This document shows, piece by piece, positions 1-7,158 of a stretch of 16,302 nt of DNA. The translations under genes and the position numbers were made by a program. The notes beneath the pieces are model-generated. The model had not been told where the DNA came from, ran no database searches, and saw only the letters and a program-made list of their open reading frames with translations. Each line of letters begins with the position of its first letter. Within the stretch, counting starts at the first letter, position 1. The stretch covers positions 1 through 16,302 of the forward strand of contig CAIXIZ010000062.1 in the NCBI GenBank assembly GCA_903919625.1. The letters are read 5' to 3'. Source of the DNA: an uncultured Verrucomicrobiota bacterium (GTDB taxonomy: Bacteria > Verrucomicrobiota > Verrucomicrobiia > Opitutales > Opitutaceae).

Positions 1-2637
1 AGTGCTGCCGCCGCCTCATGCCGGGGCATTGTGATCATCCGTGACCCCGCCGACCAGGTGGTGGCCGCGCCGGCGGCGCGCTGGGCCACCGAGGAACTGC
101 GGATGGCATTGGCCGGGCGCGGGTTTGATGTCCGGGTTGTCGGCCGGCTTGACGAGGCCCGACCGGGAGATTTCTGCGTCGTGGCGTCGGGTCCGGTGAT
201 CCCACCGGCCCTGGCCGGCGGCTACCGTTCGAGCCTGCCCGCGGCGGCCGAGTCACTCGCCATCGGGCCGGGCTTCATCGGCACGCGCTCGGCGCTGTTT
301 GCCCAGGGGCGCGACGCGCGCGGTCTGTCCTACGCCCTCACGGAGCTCGCCGATGCCGCCGCGCTCGGCTCCGACGTGTTCGCCACGGCGGTCACCGAGC
401 AGCCGGCCAACCGGATTCGCAGCGCCATCCGCCTTTTTGTCAGCGATGTGGAGGACAAGGGCTGGTTCAACGACCGCGCGTTCTGGACGAGCTACCTCTC
501 GATGCTGGCCACCAACCGCTTCAACCGTCTCAACCTCTCCTTCGGCCTCGGCTACGACGGCGGCTACGAAGGCGGGCTCGGCCTGCGCGACGGCTACCTG
601 CATTTCTCCTATCCGTTCCTCGTCGCCGTGCCGGGCTACAACGTGCGGGCGACCAACCTCCCCGATGCCGAGCGCGATAACAACCTGGCCATGTTGCGCT
701 TCATCAGTGACGAGGCCGCCGCGCGCGGGCTGGACTTTCAGATGGGCCTCTGGACGCACTCCTTCGAATGGCCGAACAGCCCCAATGCGAACCACCTCAT
801 CACCGGCCTGACGAACCAGACGCAGGCGCCCTATTGCCGCGATGCCCTGGCGCTCATCCTCAAGGAGTGTCCCAATATCACCTGTGTCACCTACCGCATC
901 CACGGGGAAAGCGGTGTGCCCGAGGGCAGCTATGACCTGTGGAAAACCATCTTCAGCGGCCTCAACCTCAGCGGGCGCAAGGTTCTGCTCGACATGCACG
1001 CCAAAGGCATGGACCAGCCGACGATTGACGCGGCGCTGACCACGGGCATGCCGCTCAGCATTGCGCCGAAGTTTTCCTCGGAACACATGGGGCTGCCGTA
1101 TCATCAGGCCGCCATCCGCCAGAAAGAAATGCCCACCGGCGTCCCCGGGACCCGGCTCTACACGGTCAGTGAAGGCTCGCGCAGCTTCATGCGCTATGGC
1201 TATGGCGACCTGATCGCCGCCGGCCGCAAATATGACATTTACCACCGCATCTGGCCCGGCACGCAACGCCTGCTCCTGTGGGGCGACCCGGTGTTTGCCG
1301 CCGCCTATTCACGGGCCGGTTCCTTCGCCGGAACCGAAGGCGCGGAGATTTTTGACCCGCTGTCCTTCAAGGGTCGCAAAGGCTCGGGCCTGCCCGGCGG
1401 GCGCGATGGCTATGCGGATGCCGCGTTGCGGGCACGCGGCAGTGATTTCGAAAAATATCGCTACGGTTACCGGCTCTGGGGCCGGATGTTTTACAACCCC
1501 GACACGAAGGCCGAAACTTGGCAGCGGCAGTTGCGTCAGGACTACGGCTCCGGTTCCGTAGCGGCGGGGATTTCCCTCGGCAGTGCGAGCCGGATCCTGC
1601 CTTTGCTGACGACCGCACACCTCGAATCGGCCTCCAACAACAATTATTGGCCCGAGGTGTATGTAAACATGTCCATTGTGAACGCGGAACGGGCGGCTCC
1701 GTTCAACGACACCATGGATCCCCGGCGCTTTGGCGGCGTCAGTCCGCTCGATCCGCAACTTTTTGCCCGGATTGACGACTATGCCGATGGACTGCTGAAA
1801 GACACTTCGGGCAGCAAATATACGCCTTTGGAAGTTGCGCAATGGTTGGAAGGCCTGGCGCGGACCGCCGAAGAACAGTTGGCCGCCGCAATGCTCCATG
1901 ATGACTGGGGGACCAATGGACCGATCTTCCGTCGCTTCACTACCGACGTCCAGGCGCAGGTGGGCCTCGGCCGCTTCTTCGGCCAAAAATTTCGGGCCGG
2001 CGTGCTTTATGCGCTGTTTGAGCGCACGGGCGACCGGACCGCACTAAATGCCGCCGTGCAGTGCTATCAATCGGCACGCAAAGCCTGGGCCCAGGTTGCC
2101 GAGGTCACCAAGGGGGTGTATGTCGCTGACCTGTCCTGGGGCGATGCGTGGTATCAACATGGCCATTGGGCGGACCACATCACCCGGATTGACGACGACA
2201 TCGTGGCGATGCAGGCCAAAATTGCCCCGGCGACGGCGGCGAATCCTACGCCGGAAAAAACCGCCGTGCTCATCAAGCTGGTGCAAGGCCAGCCGCCGGC
2301 TCGTCCGGCTCCGGGGGTGTCGCACACCCCTCTGGCGTCGGTTCGTTCCGGTCAGCCAGTGGTGCTCTCACTCGCCCCTGCGGGCGGACAGACGTTACCC
2401 AAGGAAGCGACGCTGCATTACCGCCACGCCAACCAGGCTCAGCTGTGGCAGTCCGCTCCGATGGTTCGCGACGGAACTGGCTTCACCGCCACCATCCCTG
2501 CCGATTATGCCAATTCGCCCTACGCGTTGACGTATTATTTCGAACTGAACCACGGCACCGAAGTGCCGGCCCTGTTTCCCGGCTTCGCCGCCAATCTCGC
2601 CAACCAGCCCTACTACCTGCTCCCCCGCGCGACCTGA
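1..2637 (+). CDS. Putative large glycoside hydrolase (GH67/GH20-like N-terminal domain plus TIM barrel), 5' end outside window
   Basis: The frame is open from base 1, with no stop before the first in-frame GTG at 31. The codons before it encode an Ala-rich stretch (SAAAASCRG) that looks like the end of a signal peptide, so the true start is probably upstream. Numbering from GTG 31 gives 868 residues. Residues 1-120 look like the alpha/beta domain that precedes the barrel in GH67/GH20-type enzymes, including an ARGLSYALTEL segment like the 'GARGALYG' helix of those domains. The following region (about 130-420) looks like a barrel: NRFNRLNLSFGLGYD, a GLWTHSFEW strand, YRIHGESG with Glu293 as a possible acid residue, and LLDMHAKG. 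The C-terminal part is helical and ends in a beta-rich domain of about 100 residues. A role in polysaccharide or uronic-acid glycan breakdown is inferred. I cannot assign a GH family or substrate, and no other saccharolytic gene adjoins it. Confidence 0.65.
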   Translation, partial: SAAAASCRGIVIIRDPADQVVAAPAARWATEELRMALAGRGFDVRVVGRLDEARPGDFCVVASGPVIPPALAGGYRSSLPAAAESLAIGPGFIGTRSALFAQGRDARGLSYALTELADAAALGSDVFATAVTEQPANRIRSAIRLFVSDVEDKGWFNDRAFWTSYLSMLATNRFNRLNLSFGLGYDGGYEGGLGLRDGYLHFSYPFLVAVPGYNVRATNLPDAERDNNLAMLRFISDEAAARGLDFQMGLWTHSFEWPNSPNANHLITGLTNQTQAPYCRDALALILKECPNITCVTYRIHGESGVPEGSYDLWKTIFSGLNLSGRKVLLDMHAKGMDQPTIDAALTTGMPLSIAPKFSSEHMGLPYHQAAIRQKEMPTGVPGTRLYTVSEGSRSFMRYGYGDLIAAGRKYDIYHRIWPGTQRLLLWGDPVFAAAYSRAGSFAGTEGAEIFDPLSFKGRKGSGLPGGRDGYADAALRARGSDFEKYRYGYRLWGRMFYNPDTKAETWQRQLRQDYGSGSVAAGISLGSASRILPLLTTAHLESASNNNYWPEVYVNMSIVNAERAAPFNDTMDPRRFGGVSPLDPQLFARIDDYADGLLKDTSGSKYTPLEVAQWLEGLARTAEEQLAAAMLHDDWGTNGPIFRRFTTDVQAQVGLGRFFGQKFRAGVLYALFERTGDRTALNAAVQCYQSARKAWAQVAEVTKGVYVADLSWGDAWYQHGHWADHITRIDDDIVAMQAKIAPATAANPTPEKTAVLIKLVQGQPPARPAPGVSHTPLASVRSGQPVVLSLAPAGGQTLPKEATLHYRHANQAQLWQSAPMVRDGTGFTATIPADYANSPYALTYYFELNHGTEVPALFPGFAANLANQPYYLLPRAT

Positions 2638-2649
2638 GAGGTCTCCATC

Positions 2650-2700
2650 TAGGGAGGGCTTGCCCGACGCCGGCAGGCGTCCACCAGGGACGCCCCTACA
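2650..2700. repeat. Palindromic intergenic element A (paired hairpins with TAGGG/CCCTA ends)
   Basis: TAGGG (2650-2654) and CCCTA (2694-2698) form short inverted ends. Between them lie two hairpins: GGGC-TT-GCCC (2656-2665) and GGCGTCC-ACCAG-GGACGCC (2676-2694). On the minus strand the element begins TGTAGGGG at 2700. It lies between the convergent stops of the hydrolase and the small membrane protein, so it could also act as a bidirectional transcript end. It has the same two-hairpin plan as the element at 2727. Confidence 0.6.
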
Positions 2701-2726
2701 ATTGCCTTGGGGACGCCGCATTCCCC

Positions 2727-2775
2727 TGTAGGCCAGCTCCCTGAGCTGGCAGCCAGGTCAACGACCTGGCCTACA
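2727..2775. repeat. Palindromic intergenic element B (10-bp inverted ends enclosing two hairpins)
   Basis: TGTAGGCCAG (2727-2736) and CTGGCCTACA (2766-2775) are a perfect 10-bp inverted repeat. Two further perfect 7-bp hairpins overlap or lie inside it: CCAGCTC-CCT-GAGCTGG (2733-2749) and CCAGGTC-AAC-GACCTGG (2753-2769). The outer stem and the two inner hairpins compete for the same CCAG/CTGG bases, so the DNA or RNA could switch between one long stem and two short ones. It lies 10 bp past the stop of the minus-strand gene at 2785. The design resembles REP/MITE-type dispersed elements. No transposase is linked to it. Confidence 0.75.
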
Positions 2776-2784
2776 CCCCCCGCC

Positions 2785-3045
2785 TCACGGCTTTCGCCGC
2801 CGGCGCAGCAACGCCTTCACTTGGTCGAGCACCCCCGCGTAGTGCAGGCCCGGATCGACGTATTTCTCCAGCACATAAAACAGAAAATAATAAAATCGTG
2901 CCGAGGCCCATGCCAGTACGAGAACCAGCAGCCCGGTTTGCCACGTTGGATTTTCCAGGACCAGGCCGATGCCCGCGAGCAAAGCGATGACGAGAAACAG
3001 CCAGCCCTTCAGTACGATCAGGCGTTTGGATTTGAGGTCGCCCAT
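2785..3045 (-). CDS. Small membrane protein, two predicted transmembrane helices
   Basis: An 86-residue product starts at ATG 3045 (MGDLKSKRL). Two hydrophobic segments lie at about residues 13-30 and 37-60, and the second is aromatic-rich (ARFYYFLFYVLE). A YVDPG motif follows (residues 62-66), and the tail is basic (RRRRKP). This fits a small inner-membrane protein with a basic cytoplasmic C terminus. I recognise the general form from Verrucomicrobia hypotheticals but know of no function. A second in-frame ATG at 3060 would add five residues. The frame is open to 3261, but that extension has no membrane-protein character and is probably untranslated. The gene is divergent from ppk and converges on the hydrolase. 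Confidence 0.7.
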   Translation of the reverse strand: MGDLKSKRLIVLKGWLFLVIALLAGIGLVLENPTWQTGLLVLVLAWASARFYYFLFYVLEKYVDPGLHYAGVLDQVKALLRRRRKP

Positions 3046-3269
3046 GGTGCAAGTGAACATCCGTGCCGGTGTACGGCAAGTTCGCCGATACCCTTTAAAA
3101 CGTCGTGCGAAGCAGAGTGGATCGTCACTTTTAAGCAGAGACGCGCTTTGTCGGTGATTTTGCGCCCCGCCGGCGCCTGGATTGTTACATCCAAGTGACG
3201 GGACACTAAAGGCTCGTTTAGCAGTCAGATTCAGGCAGATTGGTGCTGCTTTTGCTCTCACCGCTCATC
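3046..3269. promoter_or_regulatory. Divergent intergenic region between the small membrane gene and ppk
   Basis: About 220 bp separate two divergent starts, so both promoters should be here. It contains a perfect 8-bp inverted repeat, CGTCACTT (3123-3130) and AAGTGACG (3193-3200), and a small hairpin GCGCC-CCGCC-GGCGC (3162-3176). I see no convincing -35/-10 pair and no clear Pho box. Confidence 0.35.
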
Positions 3270-5516
3270 ATGGCCCACTTGCCCCCACGTCCCGGTACCA
3301 TCCGCCCAACTCTGGGCCGCTCAAACGGTTCCAGACGAAGCGGTGCCGTTAAGGCTGTGGGCAATCCCCCGGCTGACGACGAACGCGTCATCATCCCGGT
3401 TGCCCGCGCGAATCCCGTGGCCCCGCCGGCCAAGCCGGAAAAGGCCGCCTATTTCAACCGCGAGCTGAGCTGGCTCGCCTTCAACCGCCGGGTCTTGGAG
3501 CAGGCGCAGAGCGGGCGCCACCCGCTGCTGGAGCGCGTGAGGTTTCTCGCCATCTTCAGCTCCAATCTGGATGAGTTTTTTGAAATTCGCGTGGCCGGCC
3601 TCATCCAGCAGGCAGATGACGGTGGCGTGGGCGAGTCGAGCATCGACGGGCTCGGCGCCCGCGAGCAGCTCCGGCGAATCCATTCCGTCGTGGCCTCGCT
3701 GGTCGAGGACCAGTACAAGTGCTGGCACGGCCAGCTCATGCCCGCCTTGGCGCGCGAGGGCGTGCTGTTCCGGACCGCGCAGGAGCTGTCGGCCGCCGAG
3801 CTGGCCTGGGTGCAGACCTATTTTCGCGAGCAGGTTTACCCCGTGCTCACGCCGCTGGCACTCGACCAGTCGCATCCGTTTCCCCAGCTGGGCAACAAAA
3901 CCCTCAACATTGTGGTCTCTCTCGGGGCACCCGGGGCTGCGGCCGGTGAGGCCGCGCCGGTCGCACTGCTGCCTGTGCCGCGCATTTTGCCGCGGCTGGT
4001 GCGCATCGAGCCGGCGGGGACGGGGCCGCAGCGTTTCATCTTTCTGACCGACATCATCAAGCTCTGCGCCGGCGAGCTTTTCCCCGGCTACCGCGTGAGC
4101 AGCGCCCATGCCTTCCGGGTGACGCGCAACAGCGACCTGTACATTGACGAGGAGGAGGCCGAGAACCTGCTGAAAAAAATCGAGGAGGAGCTGCGCAACC
4201 GCCGGCGCGGCGCGGCCGTGCGGCTGGAGATCGAGGACGGCGTGCCCGATGCCATCTTCACCACGCTGTGCGAACATCTTGCCCTCTCGCATGAATACGT
4301 GTTTCGCCTCGGCGGGCCGCTGAACCTTCTCCGCCTCCTGAGCCTGTGCGACATCGACCGGCCCGATCTCAAGCAGGTTCCGTTCACCCCCGTCAATGTT
4401 TCGCCGTTGCGCGATCCGGCGCACATTTTCGACATACTGCGCACGCAGGATGTGCTGCTGCACCACCCCTACGACTCGTTTCAGCCGGTGGTGGATTTTG
4501 TCGAGCAGGCCGCCCGTGACCCGGCGGTGTTCGCCCTCAAGCAGACGCTCTACCGCACCAGCGGTGATTCGCCCGTGGTGCGCGCGCTCATTGAGGCCTC
4601 GCGCCAGGGCAAGCAGGTCACCGCGCTCGTCGAGCTCAAGGCCCGCTTTGACGAGGCCAACAACATCCAGTGGGCGAAACAGCTCGAGGAGGCCGGCGTC
4701 CATGTCGTCTACGGTCTCATCGGCCATAAGACCCATTGCAAATGCTCCCTGGTCGTCCGCCGCGAGGGCCGCGGCCTGCGCCATTATGCCCATCTTGGCA
4801 CCGGCAACTACAACCCCGGCACGGCGCGGCTCTACACCGATCTCAGCCTCTTCACCGCCCGCGGCGAAATCACCGCCGACGTGGCGAATCTATTTAACAC
4901 GCTCACCGGCTACAGCCGCGCCCCGGTGTTTTCCCGGCTCCTGGTCGCGCCCTTCAACCTCCATGACCGGGTGCTTGCGCTCATCGCGCGCGAAACCGAA
5001 AACGCCGCCGCCGGCCGGCCCGCCCGCATCATGGTCAAGATGAACTCCCTGGTCGACAAGACGGTGATTGATGCGCTCTACGCGGCGTCGCAGGCCGGCG
5101 TGACCGTGGACCTGATCGTGCGCGGCATTTGCTGCCTGGTGCCAGGGGTGCGCGGCCTGAGCGAACGCATCCGGGTGCGCAGCCTGGTGGGCCGGTTCCT
5201 TGAGCACGCCCGGGCGTTTTACTTTGAAAACCATGGCGGCGAACCGCTCATCTTTGCCGGCAGCGCCGACTGGATGCCGCGAAATTTTTTCCGCCGGATT
5301 GAGGTGGTCTTTCCCGTGGACGATCCCGCCCTGCGGCGCTGGGTGACGGAAGAGCTGTTTGCGATGGAGCTGGCCGACACCGAGAACGCCCGGGAACTGC
5401 ACGCCGACGGCGGCTATCTCCCGATCAGGCGGGCGGAAGGCACGCCGGCCTTCTCCGTGCAAAATTACTTTATTGCCGCCGCGCAACAACGTGCGCTGGC
5501 CGGCGCCATCGACTGA
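3270..5516 (+). CDS. ppk1: Polyphosphate kinase 1
   Basis: This enzyme reversibly transfers the terminal phosphate of ATP to inorganic polyphosphate. The product is 748 residues from ATG 3270. TTG 3240 and GTG 3243 are earlier in-frame options, and neither has a good ribosome site. The first 60 residues are a Pro/Arg-rich extension. The conserved core then begins with YFNRELSWLAFNRRVLEQA, followed by IFSSNLDEFFEIRVAG. The phosphohistidine lies in the HKTHCK motif (His489), next to AHLGTGNYN. The second conserved histidine is His646 in RFLEHARAFYF. The C-terminal MPRNFFRRIEVVFPV segment is also typical. Length beyond the extension matches the usual ~690 residues. Polyphosphate serves phosphate storage and stress response. 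No exopolyphosphatase or Pho gene adjoins it, so it appears to be transcribed alone. Confidence 0.97.
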   Translation: MAHLPPRPGTIRPTLGRSNGSRRSGAVKAVGNPPADDERVIIPVARANPVAPPAKPEKAAYFNRELSWLAFNRRVLEQAQSGRHPLLERVRFLAIFSSNLDEFFEIRVAGLIQQADDGGVGESSIDGLGAREQLRRIHSVVASLVEDQYKCWHGQLMPALAREGVLFRTAQELSAAELAWVQTYFREQVYPVLTPLALDQSHPFPQLGNKTLNIVVSLGAPGAAAGEAAPVALLPVPRILPRLVRIEPAGTGPQRFIFLTDIIKLCAGELFPGYRVSSAHAFRVTRNSDLYIDEEEAENLLKKIEEELRNRRRGAAVRLEIEDGVPDAIFTTLCEHLALSHEYVFRLGGPLNLLRLLSLCDIDRPDLKQVPFTPVNVSPLRDPAHIFDILRTQDVLLHHPYDSFQPVVDFVEQAARDPAVFALKQTLYRTSGDSPVVRALIEASRQGKQVTALVELKARFDEANNIQWAKQLEEAGVHVVYGLIGHKTHCKCSLVVRREGRGLRHYAHLGTGNYNPGTARLYTDLSLFTARGEITADVANLFNTLTGYSRAPVFSRLLVAPFNLHDRVLALIARETENAAAGRPARIMVKMNSLVDKTVIDALYAASQAGVTVDLIVRGICCLVPGVRGLSERIRVRSLVGRFLEHARAFYFENHGGEPLIFAGSADWMPRNFFRRIEVVFPVDDPALRRWVTEELFAMELADTENARELHADGGYLPIRRAEGTPAFSVQNYFIAAAQQRALAGAID

Positions 5517-5544
5517 TTTCAGGTGGGGCGCGTTGTCTCCCGCG

Positions 5545-5583
5545 CGCCAGGCATGCTACCTGGCGGAGAACACCCCGAGTGTT
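5545..5583 (+). terminator. Tandem hairpins after ppk1, possible transcript end
   Basis: CGCCAGG-CATGCTA-CCTGGCG (5545-5565) is a perfect 7-bp stem. AACAC-CCCGA-GTGTT (5569-5583) is a second, 5-bp stem. They start about 30 bp after the ppk1 stop. No U-run follows, so this is not a classical intrinsic terminator. Confidence 0.3.
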
Positions 5584-5675
5584 TGCTTGCACCGTGAACT
5601 CCGGCCGTTTGCAGTCTGCTGGCCGGCTCGGACGGCCCACCCGGGCAAATCCCTGTATTTCAAACCAATTACGCG

Positions 5676-6487
5676 ATGGATGCCCCCGATCATGGACAAT
5701 GCAATGGGCGTTCGGTGATTACATTCTATCTTTTGGCGTTTATGATTTCATGGGCCGGCTGGGTGCCGTTGCTGGCCGTCGCATGGGGTAGTGTTTATTT
5801 TCAAGATTCGCTCTGGAAAATTTTGCTGGTTCTCCCCGCGACCGGGCCGGCTTTGGCCGCATGGCTGGCCTCCCGTCGGCGCGGACCAGCAGGACAACTG
5901 CGGCATCGCCTGGCGGCATTGTTCAACCGGCGGGTGGAACGGAAATGGTTGCTGGTCGCAATTGCCTTGCCGGCCGCGCTGCTTGGAGTGTCGGCGGAGG
6001 TGGGCCGGCAATGGATGCCTGTGCCCCAGGCGGTGCTGTTGCCCTGGTCCGCAACTGCCGCAGCCAGGTTTGTTCTTCAATCGATCCTGACCAATCCCTG
6101 TGAAGAAATCGGCTGGCGGGGGTTTGCGCTGCCGAGATTGCAGGCCTGCTATCACCCTATCGTTGCCACCCTGATTGTCGGGTTTTGTGGGCGCTGTGGC
6201 ATCTGCCATTGCTCATGTGGTCGGGGAGTCCGATGTCCGGCTATCCGATTTTGCCGTGGTTTGCGACGATCATGGGCGAATCTTTCGTCCTGACGTGGCT
6301 CTATAACCGGACGTCCGGGAGCATCTTGGTCACGTCACTGTTTCACATTGCATTCAATGCCTGGAGTGTGGTGCTGGGCGTGGATTCATTTGGCGCCCTG
6401 GCCGTGGTCGAAGCCGCCCTGGTGGCCGGTCTGATCGCCTACGAGGGGCCGGCGCTCGGTTGGCGACGGCAAGGCATGTGCAGATAA
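5676..6487 (+). pseudogene. CPBP-family (CAAX-type) intramembrane metalloprotease, frameshifted
   Basis: Two overlapping frames encode one protein. The first (5676 to about 6185) gives several hydrophobic helices and then motif 1, EEIGWRGFALPRLQ (Glu143, Glu144, Arg148). The second (from about 6185 to the stop at 6487) continues with ALWHLP, which carries the motif-2 histidine, and FHIAFN, the HxxxN motif 3. The break is in GGG-TTTT-GTGG at 6180-6190. One more T would restore GF-LWALWHLP in a single frame. All catalytic motifs survive, so the lesion is recent, a sequencing error, or rescued by slippage. The family cleaves membrane substrates or prenylated-type targets, often in bacteriocin maturation or immunity. 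No such partner is nearby. The start is uncertain: ATG 5676, or GTG 5715 just before the first helix. Confidence 0.8.
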
Positions 6488-6515
6488 TGATGGGGAGAAC
6501 GACGCCATCGGCTGA

Positions 6516-6620
6516 CTCAAGATAGTGCGCGTTGCGCCCATCTTCACGCTGCAGTTTTTGCCTGCCTGCTGCTCCTGGCTCAACCCGATTGAACGCGTCT
6601 GGAAACTTGCCCGCCATGGG
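6516..6620 (+). mobile_element. Remnant of an IS630-family transposase (C-terminal DDE end)
   Basis: In the frame containing 6555, after a TGA at 6513, the translation reads LQFLPACCSWLNPIERVWKLAR. This matches the conserved end of IS630/Tc1-mariner-type transposases (FLPxYSPxLNPIExxWK), where the Glu of NPIE is the last catalytic acid. Similarity fades after about 6610. No upstream catalytic domain and no terminal inverted repeats are visible. About 30 recognisable residues remain, so this is a decayed fragment. It starts just after the broken protease gene, which suggests a past insertion and deletion here. Confidence 0.6.
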
Positions 6621-6697
6621 CAGGGCTCAGCGAGAAGGCGGCGGGTCGACGAAAGGCGTGGCGCTGTCGACCCCAGACGAGCGCTGCCCTCAGGCTG

Positions 6698-7021
6698 CTA
6701 ATGGAGTGTCGCCCGCATCAGTGTGCGCAGCCGCTTGGTCGAGATGCGCACGCGCAGCACTTCACGCATAAAACCGCAGTTGGCCGGATGGTGGGTGAAA
6801 TCCGCGATTTCGCCGGTCAGGTCGCGCGCGCGATACAACGTTCCTGCCGCCCGCACCAAATCCACATCGGCCGCCAGGTAATTTCGGTCGAAAAAGCGGC
6901 AGAGCGGTGCGAGCAACCGGGCGTGCGCATAGAGGGTGCGCCGCAACACCGCCTGCTCAAATCTCTCGGGCGGCAGGCGATGGCGGACACAAAAAGCCTC
7001 GATAAAACTGACCCCGCTCAT
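6698..7021 (-). CDS. Hypothetical protein of 107 residues
   Basis: ATG 7021 opens a 107-residue ORF (MSGVSFIEAFCVRHRLPPE) ending at TAG 6698. It is predicted to be mostly helical and rich in Arg and Leu. It has a DFTHHPAN segment (74-81) and a basic C terminus (RVRISTKRLRTLMRATL). I recall similar proteins among Verrucomicrobia hypotheticals, but no function is known to me. No catalytic motif, signal peptide or membrane helix is visible. The high Arg content and helical character would fit a nucleic-acid- or ribosome-associated role, which is speculation. No Shine-Dalgarno precedes the ATG. It sits between a transposase remnant and an esterase gene transcribed in the same direction 137 bp upstream. 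Confidence 0.6.
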   Translation of the reverse strand: MSGVSFIEAFCVRHRLPPERFEQAVLRRTLYAHARLLAPLCRFFDRNYLAADVDLVRAAGTLYRARDLTGEIADFTHHPANCGFMREVLRVRISTKRLRTLMRATLH

Positions 7022-7158
7022 GCGAGGAAAAGGAGCATCAGTCAGGCCATAATCTGGCCCAAGCGCTGTAATGAGGGGAACTGCCTATCCGCGGGACCCG
7101 TTACAGCTGAGCCTGTTACTTATAATGGCCATTTTTGATTGGCCCCAAACTGGCGGAA
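7022..7158. other. Intergenic region with inverted repeats
   Basis: No gene is seen here. It holds a 7-bp inverted repeat, GCTGTAA (7065-7071) and TTACAGC (7101-7107). It also has GGCCA-TAATC-TGGCC (7045-7059) and a second GGCCA/TGGCC pair with an 8-nt loop at about 7127-7144. Any of these could end esterase transcripts or mark a former insertion edge. None is followed by a clear U-run. Confidence 0.3.

Noticed and set aside
253..1266. 337-codon minus-strand ORF inside the large hydrolase
   Set aside because: It is antisense to a protein with coherent domain structure. Its repetitive Ala/Gly/Val/His composition fits a shadow frame.
3321..4793. 490-codon minus-strand ORF inside ppk1
   Set aside because: It is fully antisense to a confidently identified polyphosphate kinase and has no domain-like features.
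6180..6190. Programmed -1 ribosomal frameshift in the CPBP protease
   Set aside because: GGG-TTT-TGT does not fit the X XXY YYZ slippery pattern in the zero frame. CPBP proteases are not known to use recoding, so a simple one-base loss is the better explanation.
7121..7126. Perfect TATAAT on the plus strand
   Set aside because: It has no -35 at the right distance and no plus-strand gene downstream before 8261.
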